A stretch of DNA of 25,646 nt from REEB85 sp018971455. Lineage in GTDB: Bacteria > Pseudomonadota > Alphaproteobacteria > Acetobacterales > Acetobacteraceae. The position numbers were made by a program, and so were the translations under genes. Positions 6,732 to 13,712 of the stretch are shown piece by piece. Within the stretch, counting starts at the first letter, position 1. The number at the start of each line of letters is the position of its first letter. The notes beneath the pieces were generated by a model that did no database searches, was not told the DNA's origin, and saw only the letters and a program-made list of their open reading frames with translations. The stretch is from assembly GCA_028871195.1 (NCBI GenBank), contig JAGWNT010000060.1:1-25646 (forward strand). Reading direction: 5' to 3'.

Positions 6732-8002
6732 GGCGCGGCCTGCATGGCGAAGGCCTTGAGGAAGAAGTCCCGCGCGCCGAAATTGCCGGATTTCAGCGCC
6801 AGCAGCAGCGGCACCGCACCGCCTTCGGCAAAAGTCCAGGGCACACCGGGATCGATTTCCATGCCGATGCGCAGCTGCCGGACGCCGAGCCGCGTCACAA
6901 CGGCGCCGGAGGTCTCCCCGCCCGCCACCACGAGGCGCCGGACGCCGCGCGCCACCAGCCCCTCGGCGATCTGCGCCAGCGCGCTCTCCACCAGCGCGCC
7001 CGCCGCCTCGCGCCCCAGGCGCGCCTGCAGGGCCGCGACCTTCTCCGGCGTGGCGCTGGCCGCGATCACCACCGGCGCCGCGCCGAGCTTGCCGCCCGCC
7101 CAGTCGAGCGCCTCGCGCGCGAGGGCCGCGGCATCCGGCACCGCCAGCGGATCGAGTTCCAGCACCGGCACATGCGCGCGTGCCGTGCCGATCTGGAACA
7201 GCGTGGCACGCGAGCAGGAGCCGGCGAGCACGGCGGCATGGCCCGCAACGTCCGGCAGCGACCCGGCATCCTCGCGGACGGAGAGCAGACCCGCGCGGCG
7301 GAAATTCTCCGGCAGGCCGATCGCCACGCCGGAGCCGCCGGTGATCAGCGCATGCGTCTCGGCCGCCTGCCCGATGGCGTGCAGATGCGCGTCGCTCACC
7401 GCATCGACGATGGCGTAGCGCCGGCCCTGCTCCTTCAGCGCGGTCATCGCGTGGCGGATCGCCATCGCGCCCTGCTCGACGGTGGCGTAGCCGACGAGCC
7501 CCACCGTGCCATCCGTCTGGCGCGCCAGCACGCGCACCAGATTGGCGTCGGTCATCGGCGTCAGCGGGTGTTTCTCCATGCCGCTCTCATTGAGCAGCGT
7601 CGCCCCGACAAAGAGGTGCCCCTGATAGACGCTGCGCCCATTGGCCGGAAAGGCAGGGCATGCCAGCGCGAAGCCGCAGCCGAGGGCGGCCACCAGCGCG
7701 TCGGCGACCGGGCCGATATTGCCGTGGTCGGTGGAATCGAAGGTCGAGCAGTACTTGAAGAAGAATTGCCGGCATCCCGCCGCCCGCAGCCAGGCCAGCG
7801 CCGCCAGGCTCTCGCCCACCGCCTCGCCCACCGGTGCGGTGCGCGATTTCAGCGCGACGATGACGGCGTCGGCGTCCGGCGCGGGCGCGCCGGGCTCGGG
7901 CACGCCGATCACCTGCACCGCGCGCATGCCCTGGCGCACCAGCATGGCGGCGAGGTCGGTGGCGCCGGTGAAATCATCGGCGATGCAACCCAGCAAGATC
8001 AT
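6728..8002 (-). CDS. otnK: Four-carbon acid sugar kinase (3-oxo-tetronate kinase), OtnK-like
   Basis: A 424-residue kinase of the DUF1537 family. Seen: the N-terminal IADDFTGATDLA (8-19) holding conserved acidic residues, KYCSTFDST with GNIG, the PANGRSVYQGHLFV region, and the C-terminal nucleotide-binding GGETSGAV. Characterised members phosphorylate 3-oxo-tetronate (OtnK) or related D-erythronate/D-threonate derivatives. The start is the ATG at 8002, just before IADDF; a longer in-frame reading upstream lies inside the methyltransferase gene and is artefactual. It overlaps the preceding methyltransferase by 4 bp and otnC by 4 bp. The dehydrogenase (LtnD) and isomerase (OtnI) usually found with this pair are absent from the window. 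Confidence 0.9.
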   Translation of the reverse strand: MILLGCIADDFTGATDLAAMLVRQGMRAVQVIGVPEPGAPAPDADAVIVALKSRTAPVGEAVGESLAALAWLRAAGCRQFFFKYCSTFDSTDHGNIGPVADALVAALGCGFALACPAFPANGRSVYQGHLFVGATLLNESGMEKHPLTPMTDANLVRVLARQTDGTVGLVGYATVEQGAMAIRHAMTALKEQGRRYAIVDAVSDAHLHAIGQAAETHALITGGSGVAIGLPENFRRAGLLSVREDAGSLPDVAGHAAVLAGSCSRATLFQIGTARAHVPVLELDPLAVPDAAALAREALDWAGGKLGAAPVVIAASATPEKVAALQARLGREAAGALVESALAQIAEGLVARGVRRLVVAGGETSGAVVTRLGVRQLRIGMEIDPGVPWTFAEGGAVPLLLALKSGNFGARDFFLKAFAMQAAP

Positions 8003-8889
8003 GAGCCTCGTCTCCCCCGCGGTAGGGCCAGAGTGTCGATGTGACCGACGCGCATGGCAAGGCGCGCGGCCATGATCTGGCCAAGCCGCCGGTGCTCCCA
8101 CGCCGCGATGGCCGCACGCTGCCCCGGCAGATGCCACGCGGCGACCCGCGCCCGCTCGGCGATCAGCGTCGCCAGCATCGCCCGCCCGCGCGGCGGAATC
8201 CGCCAATCGGCGGCGAGCTGGGCGACCTCGAAATCCCGCGCGGCGAGGGCGGCGCGCAGCGTCGCCGCGGCGGCGGTGCCGAGCGCGCGGCCGAACCCCT
8301 TGTCGCGCGCCTGGTCGCGGCGGAAGGCCGCGGCGATCATGCGGTCGCGCGGATCTCCGGGCCGCAACCCATCGCGCCCATCGACCGTCAGGCAGGCGAG
8401 CAGCGGCGCGCGCAACGCCCCGGCCAGCCGGGCGATCCACGCGGCGGAGACGAGGTCGAGCAGCGCGCTGCACACCACGCCGTCAAAGCCGGCCAGCGCC
8501 GGCGGGCGGGCGAGATCGACGAGCCGCCGTTCGATATGCCAGATGCCGCGCGGGGTGATGACGAGCAGGGATGGCTGGCCCGCGCGCCCGCCCATGCCGA
8601 AGCCCCAGCCCTGCGCAGCCGCCCAGTCGGCAATCGCCGCGCTGGCATGGTCGAGTAGGACCGCATCCGAATCCGCCAGCACCCAATGCTGGTCGCCGCC
8701 GATGCGCGGGGCGAGCCAGCGAAACAGGCTGCCGGTGCCGGCGCCGAGATCAAGGATGCGCGGCCGCGGCGGCAGGCCGGCGGCGAAACGGCGGGCGAGG
8801 GGCGCGGCCCGCGCCGCCGCATCATAAGGCTCGCGCACGGCGAGCCACGACGCATCAAACGCGGCCGCATCTTCGGCCTGCCGCGCCAT
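7999..8889 (-). CDS. Class I SAM-dependent methyltransferase
   Basis: A 296-residue protein with a SAM-binding motif I, ILDLGAGTGSLFRWLAP (45-61), and an acidic stretch LADSD (71-75) ending the second strand, typical of Rossmann-fold methyltransferases. The N-terminal FDASWLAVREPYD and the C-terminal RRLGQIMAARLAMR look family-specific. The substrate is unknown; within this operon a small molecule such as a pteridine or its glycoside is a reasonable guess. The start abuts the PhzF-gene stop with zero spacing and its end overlaps otnK by 4 bp. I recall similar methyltransferases beside the PTPS-like, MDR and GT genes in other alphaproteobacteria, but could not check this. Confidence 0.82.
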   Translation of the reverse strand: MARQAEDAAAFDASWLAVREPYDAAARAAPLARRFAAGLPPRPRILDLGAGTGSLFRWLAPRIGGDQHWVLADSDAVLLDHASAAIADWAAAQGWGFGMGGRAGQPSLLVITPRGIWHIERRLVDLARPPALAGFDGVVCSALLDLVSAAWIARLAGALRAPLLACLTVDGRDGLRPGDPRDRMIAAAFRRDQARDKGFGRALGTAAAATLRAALAARDFEVAQLAADWRIPPRGRAMLATLIAERARVAAWHLPGQRAAIAAWEHRRLGQIMAARLAMRVGHIDTLALPRGRRGS

Positions 8890-9816
8890 CTACGCGAGCG
8901 CCTCGCCGCGCAGCACTGGCACGCAGGCGCCGCCGACGCTGGCGCGGATGCCGTCCGCCGTCCGGCGCGCCACGGTGCGCAGCAGGCTGGGCCGGCCCAT
9001 CTCGACGCCCTGGATGATGTCGGTGCGCGCCTCGGACAGGCTGGTGAAGGAGAGCAGCAAGGCCGCGAGCGGCGTCGCGGCACTGCCGGTCGCCGGATCC
9101 TCGAGGATGCTGCCGATCAGCCCGAACATGCGCGCCCGCACCGTCGCGCCGGCCGACGTATCGCCATCGCGGGCATAGAGATAAAGAAAGAGCTGCCCGT
9201 CGAGGGTCGGCCATGCCGCGAGGGTTCGCCGGAAGGCGGCCTCGTCCGGCACCACCCGCGCGAGCGCGGCGGCGGTGGTCTCGGCGATCAGGAACGGATT
9301 GCCGACCGAGGCCAGGATCGGCGGGTGGCAGGTGGCGAGGATGTCGGCGGCATCGAGCCCGGCGCAGGCCGCGACCACCTCAACCGGCAGGCTCGCGCCG
9401 AGCGACAGCGGTTGCGGCGCGTCGATCATGGCACCGCTGACCTCGCCGGCCGCGTCGCGTTCGACGTGTACCGCCACCAGCCCGGCCAGTTCCTCGAACA
9501 GCAGCACGCCGTCGCGGTCGCGCCCCTGGCGGGCCAGCACATAGGCGGTGCCGACATTCGGATGGCCGGCGAACGGCAGCTCGCGCGTGCGGGTGAAGAT
9601 CCGCACGCGCGCGGTGTGGCCAGGATCCTCGGGCGGCAACACGAAGGTCGTCTCGCTGAGGTTGAACTCGGCGGCGAGCGCCTGCATCCGTGCATCCGAC
9701 AATCCCCGCGCGTCGGGAAAGACCGCGAGCGGATTGCCGCCGAAGCGCTCGCTGGTGAACACGTCCACCGTCTCGAACGCGTAGGCGGCGGGGGCGCGGG
9801 TGCCGGGGCCGGTCAT
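8890..9816 (-). CDS. PhzF-family isomerase/epimerase-like protein
   Basis: A 308-residue protein of the PhzF/YddE family with the diaminopimelate-epimerase-like double fold. Seen: VDVFTSERFGGNPLAV (17-32), the catalytic glutamate position in NLSETTFV (Glu55), RELPFAGHPNVGTA (78-91) and EDPATGSAA (239-247). PhzF itself isomerises dihydro-3-hydroxyanthranilate in phenazine synthesis, but no phenazine genes are present, so the substrate is unknown. Its start overlaps the glycosyltransferase stop by 4 bp (ATGA), and its TAG stop is followed immediately by the methyltransferase ATG. It may perform an isomerisation in the operon's pathway. Confidence 0.87.
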   Translation of the reverse strand: MTGPGTRAPAAYAFETVDVFTSERFGGNPLAVFPDARGLSDARMQALAAEFNLSETTFVLPPEDPGHTARVRIFTRTRELPFAGHPNVGTAYVLARQGRDRDGVLLFEELAGLVAVHVERDAAGEVSGAMIDAPQPLSLGASLPVEVVAACAGLDAADILATCHPPILASVGNPFLIAETTAAALARVVPDEAAFRRTLAAWPTLDGQLFLYLYARDGDTSAGATVRARMFGLIGSILEDPATGSAATPLAALLLSFTSLSEARTDIIQGVEMGRPSLLRTVARRTADGIRASVGGACVPVLRGEALA

Positions 9817-10838
9817 GCCAGCGCTCCGGCGAAAAGCCGCGCCTGGTCCGGCCAGTCCGGCAGGATCTGCCCGACCTGCCAGGCGGCCTCGGCCATGTCG
9901 CGGCGCAGCGCCGTGTCGAAAATCATCCGACGCAGCGATTTGGACAGCGTCACCACATCGTCCGGCTCGCACACCACGCCGCAGGCCGGCGTCACCAGCG
10001 CGCCGGCCGCGCCGCCGGAGGTCACTGCCACCGGCACGCCGTGCCGCAACGCCTCGGCGATCGCCATGCCATAGCCCTCGTAGCGCGTGGCCAGCGCAAA
10101 GATCTCGGCGCGCTGCCATTGCGCCGCCAGCGCCGCGCCGAGCAGTTCGCCGGCGAAGCTCACGCGCAGGCCGATGCCGAGTTCGTCCACAAGGTCGCGC
10201 AGCGCGGCGGCGTGGGCGGCGTCACGTGCGCCGCCGACGATGGTCAGCCGCCAGTCGAGATCGAACAGCCGGGCCAGTGCGCGCAGCAGCACGTCATGCC
10301 CCTTGCGCGGCACCAGCGTGCCGACCGAGAGAATCTCGCAGGTTGGTCCGCCGGACCCCTCCGCGCGGGGCGCCGCCGCGGTGCCCGGCACGACCACGCT
10401 GATGCGCTCGGCGGGCACGCCGAAATCCGCCGCCAACCGCTCGGCGGTGGTCGGGCTCGTCACCACCACATGGCGCAGCCGCGGCATCAGCTTTCTTTCC
10501 AATGCCCGCAGCGCCTCGCGCACCGCCTCGTCATGGCCGGGTTCGAGCGCCGTCGGGTGGTGAATGAGCCCGACGGCACGGCCCAGCTCCTCCTCGACGG
10601 CGGCGAAGGCGGGCAGGCCGAGCCCGTCGATCACCGGCACCGCGCCCGCCGGCAGCGCCCGCCAGGCCGCCAGGGCCGCGGCGCGCGCCGCCTCGTCGGC
10701 CAGCGGATGGGTGCCGGCCAGCGCCACCGCCGTCGCCTCATGGCCGAGGGCGCGCAGGCCCGCGATCATGTGATGGTCGTAGAAATATCCGCCGGAGACG
10801 CTGTCGAGCGGCCCGGGCACCAGCAGCACGGTCTTCAT
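9813..10838 (-). CDS. GT4-type (group 1) glycosyltransferase
   Basis: A 341-residue GT-B glycosyltransferase. Seen: an N-terminal Rossmann region beginning MKTVLLVPGPLDSVSGGYFYD, the C-terminal domain SVGTLVPRKGHDVLLRAL (171-188) with the basic RK pair, and the retaining EX7E motif with Glu254 and Glu262 in YEGYGMAIAEALRHG. No membrane segment, so probably cytoplasmic. It is not near O-antigen or capsule genes; its neighbours are a PTPS-fold protein and a PhzF protein, which suggests it glycosylates a small molecule. ATG 10838 is chosen because it overlaps the upstream stop as ATGA; an in-frame start at 10865 would overlap the previous gene further and adds nine unsupported residues. Confidence 0.85.
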   Translation of the reverse strand: MKTVLLVPGPLDSVSGGYFYDHHMIAGLRALGHEATAVALAGTHPLADEAARAAALAAWRALPAGAVPVIDGLGLPAFAAVEEELGRAVGLIHHPTALEPGHDEAVREALRALERKLMPRLRHVVVTSPTTAERLAADFGVPAERISVVVPGTAAAPRAEGSGGPTCEILSVGTLVPRKGHDVLLRALARLFDLDWRLTIVGGARDAAHAAALRDLVDELGIGLRVSFAGELLGAALAAQWQRAEIFALATRYEGYGMAIAEALRHGVPVAVTSGGAAGALVTPACGVVCEPDDVVTLSKSLRRMIFDTALRRDMAEAAWQVGQILPDWPDQARLFAGALA

Positions 10839-11239
10839 CCGATCACTCCCTCGAAGGCCGCCCATGCCACCGGGCTTTCGCGCAAGGTGATTTTCAGGGT
10901 GGCCACGTCGCGGCCGCCATCGCCCAGCGTGCCCGCGCGGCAGGCGGCGGCGAGCCGGGCGTGGATGTGGCGTGCCATGAACTCGGTGGTGGTGTTCTGG
11001 CCGGCGAATTCATCCACCTCGTCGAGATTGCGGTAGTCCAGCGGCGCAAGAATGGCACGCAGGGCGGTGCGCGCCAGGCCGATATCGACCAGCAGATTGG
11101 CGCTATCGAGCGCCGGGGCGCGGAACTCCGCCTCGACCGCGAAGGTTGCGCCATGCAGGCGCTGCGCGGGGCCGAAGACAGCACCCGCGAAGCTGTGCGC
11201 GATCATGATGTGGTCCGTAACCGTCAGGCTGAACATCAT
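10835..11239 (-). CDS. 6-pyruvoyltetrahydropterin synthase/QueD-fold protein with altered active site
   Basis: A 134-residue protein of the PTPS/QueD tunnelling fold, length normal. Canonical members bind zinc with three histidines and use Cys plus an Asp-His pair on dihydroneopterin triphosphate. Here His15 and His29 remain, but the third ligand in the HGH motif is Ala31 (LHGATF), the cysteine position four residues before the motif is Ala25, and the usual LDH is LDYRNL (Tyr69). The QNTTTEF segment (81-87) and the late glutamate in LRESP (Glu121) are kept. It therefore probably binds a pterin-like or purine-derived ligand but does different chemistry. It overlaps both neighbours by 4 bp or less. 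Calling it QueD or PTPS outright would be unsafe. Confidence 0.8.
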   Translation of the reverse strand: MMFSLTVTDHIMIAHSFAGAVFGPAQRLHGATFAVEAEFRAPALDSANLLVDIGLARTALRAILAPLDYRNLDEVDEFAGQNTTTEFMARHIHARLAAACRAGTLGDGGRDVATLKITLRESPVAWAAFEGVIG

Positions 11240-12216
11240 TGCGTTCCGTAGCTGATCCAGTGGCAGAGCCCGCCGGCGAGCAGATGCGCCATGCGGCCGG
11301 GCAGGGCGGCGAACGGTGTCGGCGCTTCCAGCAGCGCGTCATAGGCGGGGTTGTCGAGCAGCGCCAGGGCGAGGGCGAGCCGCTCGGCATGGCTGCGCCG
11401 CCCGCGCATCGCCGGCGCAACCGCGCCCACCTGGCTCGCGACGAGGCGCAACCGCCGCGCATGGAACGCCTCGCCCAGCGCGATGGCGGGTGCCGCATCG
11501 GCGAACCAGCTCGCCTCCACGATGCGGCATTCGAATGCGGCCCGCTGTAGGGCGAGCGCCAGCCCCTCGGCACTGCCCGAGGCATGCACGATCAGTTCCT
11601 GCTCGCCGGGCGCCTCGGGGGGCAGCGCGAAGCGGCAGCCGAATTGCTCGGCGAGGCGGCGGCGCGCGGGATCGATATCCACCACGGTGACGCCGCCGCC
11701 CGGCACGCGCGCCAGCAATGCCGCGGCGAGCAGCCCGACTACCCCGGCGCCGATCACCATCATCCGCTCGCCGGCCAGCGGGGCGGCGTCCCAGAAGATG
11801 TTCAACGCCGTCTCCATGTTCGCGCCGAGCACGGCGCGCGCCGTCGGCAGCGCGGCGGGCAGGGGGATGCACATCGCCGCCGGCGCGTTGAAGACATCCT
11901 GGTGCGGATGCAGCACAAAGACGCGCCCGCCATCATCGGGTCCGCCACCCTCCAACGCGCCCACGGCGGCGTAGCCGTATTTCACCGGAAACGGGAAATC
12001 GCCCGCCATCAACGGCGCGCGCATCGCCGCGTGCTGGCTCGCCGGCACCCGCCCGGCGAAGACGATCGCCTCGGTGCCGCGCGAGATGCCGCTGGCGAGC
12101 ATGCGCACGCGCCGCTCGCCCTCCCGCGGGGCGGGCAGCGGCTCCTCGCGCAGCTCGCCCCGTCCGGCCCCGATGGTCCAGAACGCGCGCGCCCGGTCCA
12201 CCGGTTCCGCCCTCAT
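11236..12216 (-). CDS. MDR-superfamily (zinc-type-like) dehydrogenase
   Basis: A 326-residue medium-chain dehydrogenase/reductase. Seen: SGISRGTEAIVFAGRVP (42-58), KYGYAAVG (79-86) and a Rossmann loop VIGAGVVG (154-161), with Asp180 ending the second strand, which favours NAD(H). It lacks the GHE zinc signature and the cysteine-rich structural zinc loop of alcohol dehydrogenases. The SGISRGTE segment is reminiscent of BchC-type chlorophyllide dehydrogenases, though no photosynthesis genes are present. It overlaps the RibD-type gene and the PTPS-like gene by 4 bp each. A longer in-frame reading to 12,663 is artefactual, since it lies antisense-in-frame within the RibD-type gene. A redox step on the pathway's small molecule is likely. 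Confidence 0.82.
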   Translation of the reverse strand: MRAEPVDRARAFWTIGAGRGELREEPLPAPREGERRVRMLASGISRGTEAIVFAGRVPASQHAAMRAPLMAGDFPFPVKYGYAAVGALEGGGPDDGGRVFVLHPHQDVFNAPAAMCIPLPAALPTARAVLGANMETALNIFWDAAPLAGERMMVIGAGVVGLLAAALLARVPGGGVTVVDIDPARRRLAEQFGCRFALPPEAPGEQELIVHASGSAEGLALALQRAAFECRIVEASWFADAAPAIALGEAFHARRLRLVASQVGAVAPAMRGRRSHAERLALALALLDNPAYDALLEAPTPFAALPGRMAHLLAGGLCHWISYGTQ

Positions 12217-12965
12217 CGGCGGCGCAGCGCGATGTCGAGCAGCAGGTCCGCGCCCAACCGGTGCACCTGCCAGTCGAGGCGCATGCCATCCTCGGGCCGC
12301 GCCACGCCGGGCAGTGTGAAGGCGGGAATGCCGGCGCCGAGCAGCAGCGGGGCGACGGTGACGTGCAGCCGGTCGAGCATGCCGGCGGCGAGGAATCGCG
12401 AGACGGTGACGCCGCCGCCTTCGACCAGCACGCGCCGCAGCCCGCGCGCGGCCAGGCACGCCACGATGCGCGCGGGATCGAACCCGTCCGGCGCGCGGCG
12501 CGGCAGCCGCACCACCTCGACGCCGTCCGGCAGGGTCTCGCCGGCGGGCGCGTCCTCGGCGCAGAGCAGCAGCGTGGCCGGCGGGCCGTGGAACACCCGG
12601 CATCGCGCGCCGAGCCGCCGGGCCGGGTCCAGCACGACCCGCACCGGCGAGGGGCCGTCGCAATGGCGCGTGGTCAGCAGCGGGTCATCGGCCCGCACCG
12701 TGCCGCCGCCGACGAGGACGGCGTCGAACAGCGCGCGCAACCGGTGCGTGTGCAGAATATCCTGCGGGCCGCCGATCCAGAACGAGGCGCCGCTGGCCGT
12801 TGCGATGCGCCCGTCCAGCGTCTGCGCGATGCGACCGAGAATGAAGGGGGCGCCGGCGTCGCCGATCAGCGGCGCGTAGAGCGGCAGCGCGGCGAGGGCG
12901 TGCGCCTCGCGCCGCAGCACGCCCAGCCAGAGCTCCTCGGTCCCATCGCGATCGGGTGCATCCAT
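12213..12965 (-). CDS. RibD C-terminal (DHFR-like) reductase domain protein
   Basis: A 250-residue protein with a stand-alone RibD_C domain: QTLDGRIATASGASFWIGGPQD (48-69), LVGGGTVRADDPLLTTR (84-100) and VLVEGGGVTVSRFL (179-192), the NADPH- and substrate-binding signatures of riboflavin reductases and related DHFR-fold proteins. The N-terminal zinc deaminase domain of RibD is missing, replaced by about 40 unrelated residues. No other rib genes are nearby, so a role in riboflavin synthesis is doubtful; reducing a pyrimidine or pterin intermediate for this operon is more likely. It is the first gene of the operon, 40 bp after the flgN-like gene on the same strand, and has no clear promoter or ribosome-binding site. 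Confidence 0.83.
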   Translation of the reverse strand: MDAPDRDGTEELWLGVLRREAHALAALPLYAPLIGDAGAPFILGRIAQTLDGRIATASGASFWIGGPQDILHTHRLRALFDAVLVGGGTVRADDPLLTTRHCDGPSPVRVVLDPARRLGARCRVFHGPPATLLLCAEDAPAGETLPDGVEVVRLPRRAPDGFDPARIVACLAARGLRRVLVEGGGVTVSRFLAAGMLDRLHVTVAPLLLGAGIPAFTLPGVARPEDGMRLDWQVHRLGADLLLDIALRRR

Positions 12966-12989
12966 CGCCGCGCAGTATCACGCGCGCGG

Positions 12990-13019
12990 CCGCGCGGGTA
13001 GGGCGTCACGCCCGCGCGG
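12990..13019. other. Hairpin between the flgN-like gene and the RibD-type gene
   Basis: CCGCGCGGG (12990-12998) pairs perfectly with CCCGCGCGG (13011-13019) around 12 nt that include the stop of the flgN-like gene. No T-run follows on the minus strand, so it may be only a weak terminator or processing site between the flagellar genes and the biosynthetic operon. Confidence 0.45.
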
Positions 13020-13398
13020 ACAGCGCGATCGGTGTGGCGCGCGGCGCCTCCGCCATGGCGCCGCCCGCGACATAGCGCGGCGTCGTGGCAAATCCCTTCG
13101 GCACGGCGGCGGCAAAGGTGGCGATCACGCTGCCCTGCACGCGCATTGCGTGCTCCAGCAGCAGGCGGTTTTCCTCGGCCAGCTGGCGCAACTGCCCGGC
13201 CAGCCTGCGCAGGCTGGCCGCGTCCGGCCCACCATCGGGCGGCAGGCGGAGCCGGGCGGCCTCGAATGCATCGCTCGCGCGGTGCTTGCCCGCCAGCAGC
13301 GCCATGGCGCGCGGCAGATCCAGCGCGCGCAGGGCCGCGTTCTCGCGCGCCAGCGTGTCGGCCAGCGCCACCGCGGCCTCGATCATGTCGTGGGTCAT
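13006..13398 (-). CDS. FlgN-like flagellar chaperone candidate
   Basis: A 130-residue, mostly helical protein: ALADTLARENAALRALDLPR and a following long helix, then RLAGQLRQLAEENRLLLEHA. Heptad-like helices, size and position after flgI-flgJ match FlgN-type export chaperones of hook-associated proteins, which are poorly conserved in sequence. It overlaps the flgJ-type gene by 4 bp (ATGA); the chosen ATG is the only one consistent with that junction. The C-terminus (VPKGFATTPRYVAGG) is non-helical. The identity rests mainly on context and general features. Confidence 0.55.
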   Translation of the reverse strand: MTHDMIEAAVALADTLARENAALRALDLPRAMALLAGKHRASDAFEAARLRLPPDGGPDAASLRRLAGQLRQLAEENRLLLEHAMRVQGSVIATFAAAVPKGFATTPRYVAGGAMAEAPRATPIALSARA

Positions 13399-13712
13399 GC
13401 CTGTCTCCGGGAATGAGCTTCCTGCAAGCGCAGGATCTGGTGGAACACCGGCACGGCAATGCCGAGCCCGCCCTGGGCGGCGAGCGACCCGGCGAGCTGC
13501 TCGACCATCATCGGCTGCCATGCCGCCTCGCCGTCGCCGCCGCCGAACGGGCCGTGCGCCAGATCGACGGTCTTGAACATCGGGGCGAGAAACTGATCGA
13601 GCGCCATCGCCTCGAAGGCATGCGCCGCCTTCCAGGCCCTGGCGACGGCCGGCCGGGCGAGCTGGGCGGCACTCGGCGCGCTCTGGTCGGCGGCGAGGAC
13701 GGCGCCGGCCAT
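13395..13712 (-). CDS. flgJ: Short FlgJ-type rod-binding protein
   Basis: A 105-residue protein matching the rod-binding (N-terminal FlgJ) domain: AWKAAHAFEAMALDQFLAPMF, then a Gly-rich turn, then the MMVEQLAGSLAAQGGLGIA region, which corresponds to the conserved end of the domain. It lacks the C-terminal muramidase domain of enterobacterial FlgJ, as is usual in Alphaproteobacteria. It acts as a scaffold for rod assembly in the periplasm. The ATG at 13712 overlaps the flgI stop by one base (TGATG); a GTG one codon upstream would overlap by 4 bp. Confidence 0.8.
   Translation of the reverse strand: MAGAVLAADQSAPSAAQLARPAVARAWKAAHAFEAMALDQFLAPMFKTVDLAHGPFGGGDGEAAWQPMMVEQLAGSLAAQGGLGIAVPVFHQILRLQEAHSRRQA

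Noticed and set aside
8686..10074. Long plus-strand frame opposite the PhzF and glycosyltransferase genes
   Set aside because: Arg/Gly-rich shadow; the minus-strand genes carry catalytic motifs and overlap precisely.
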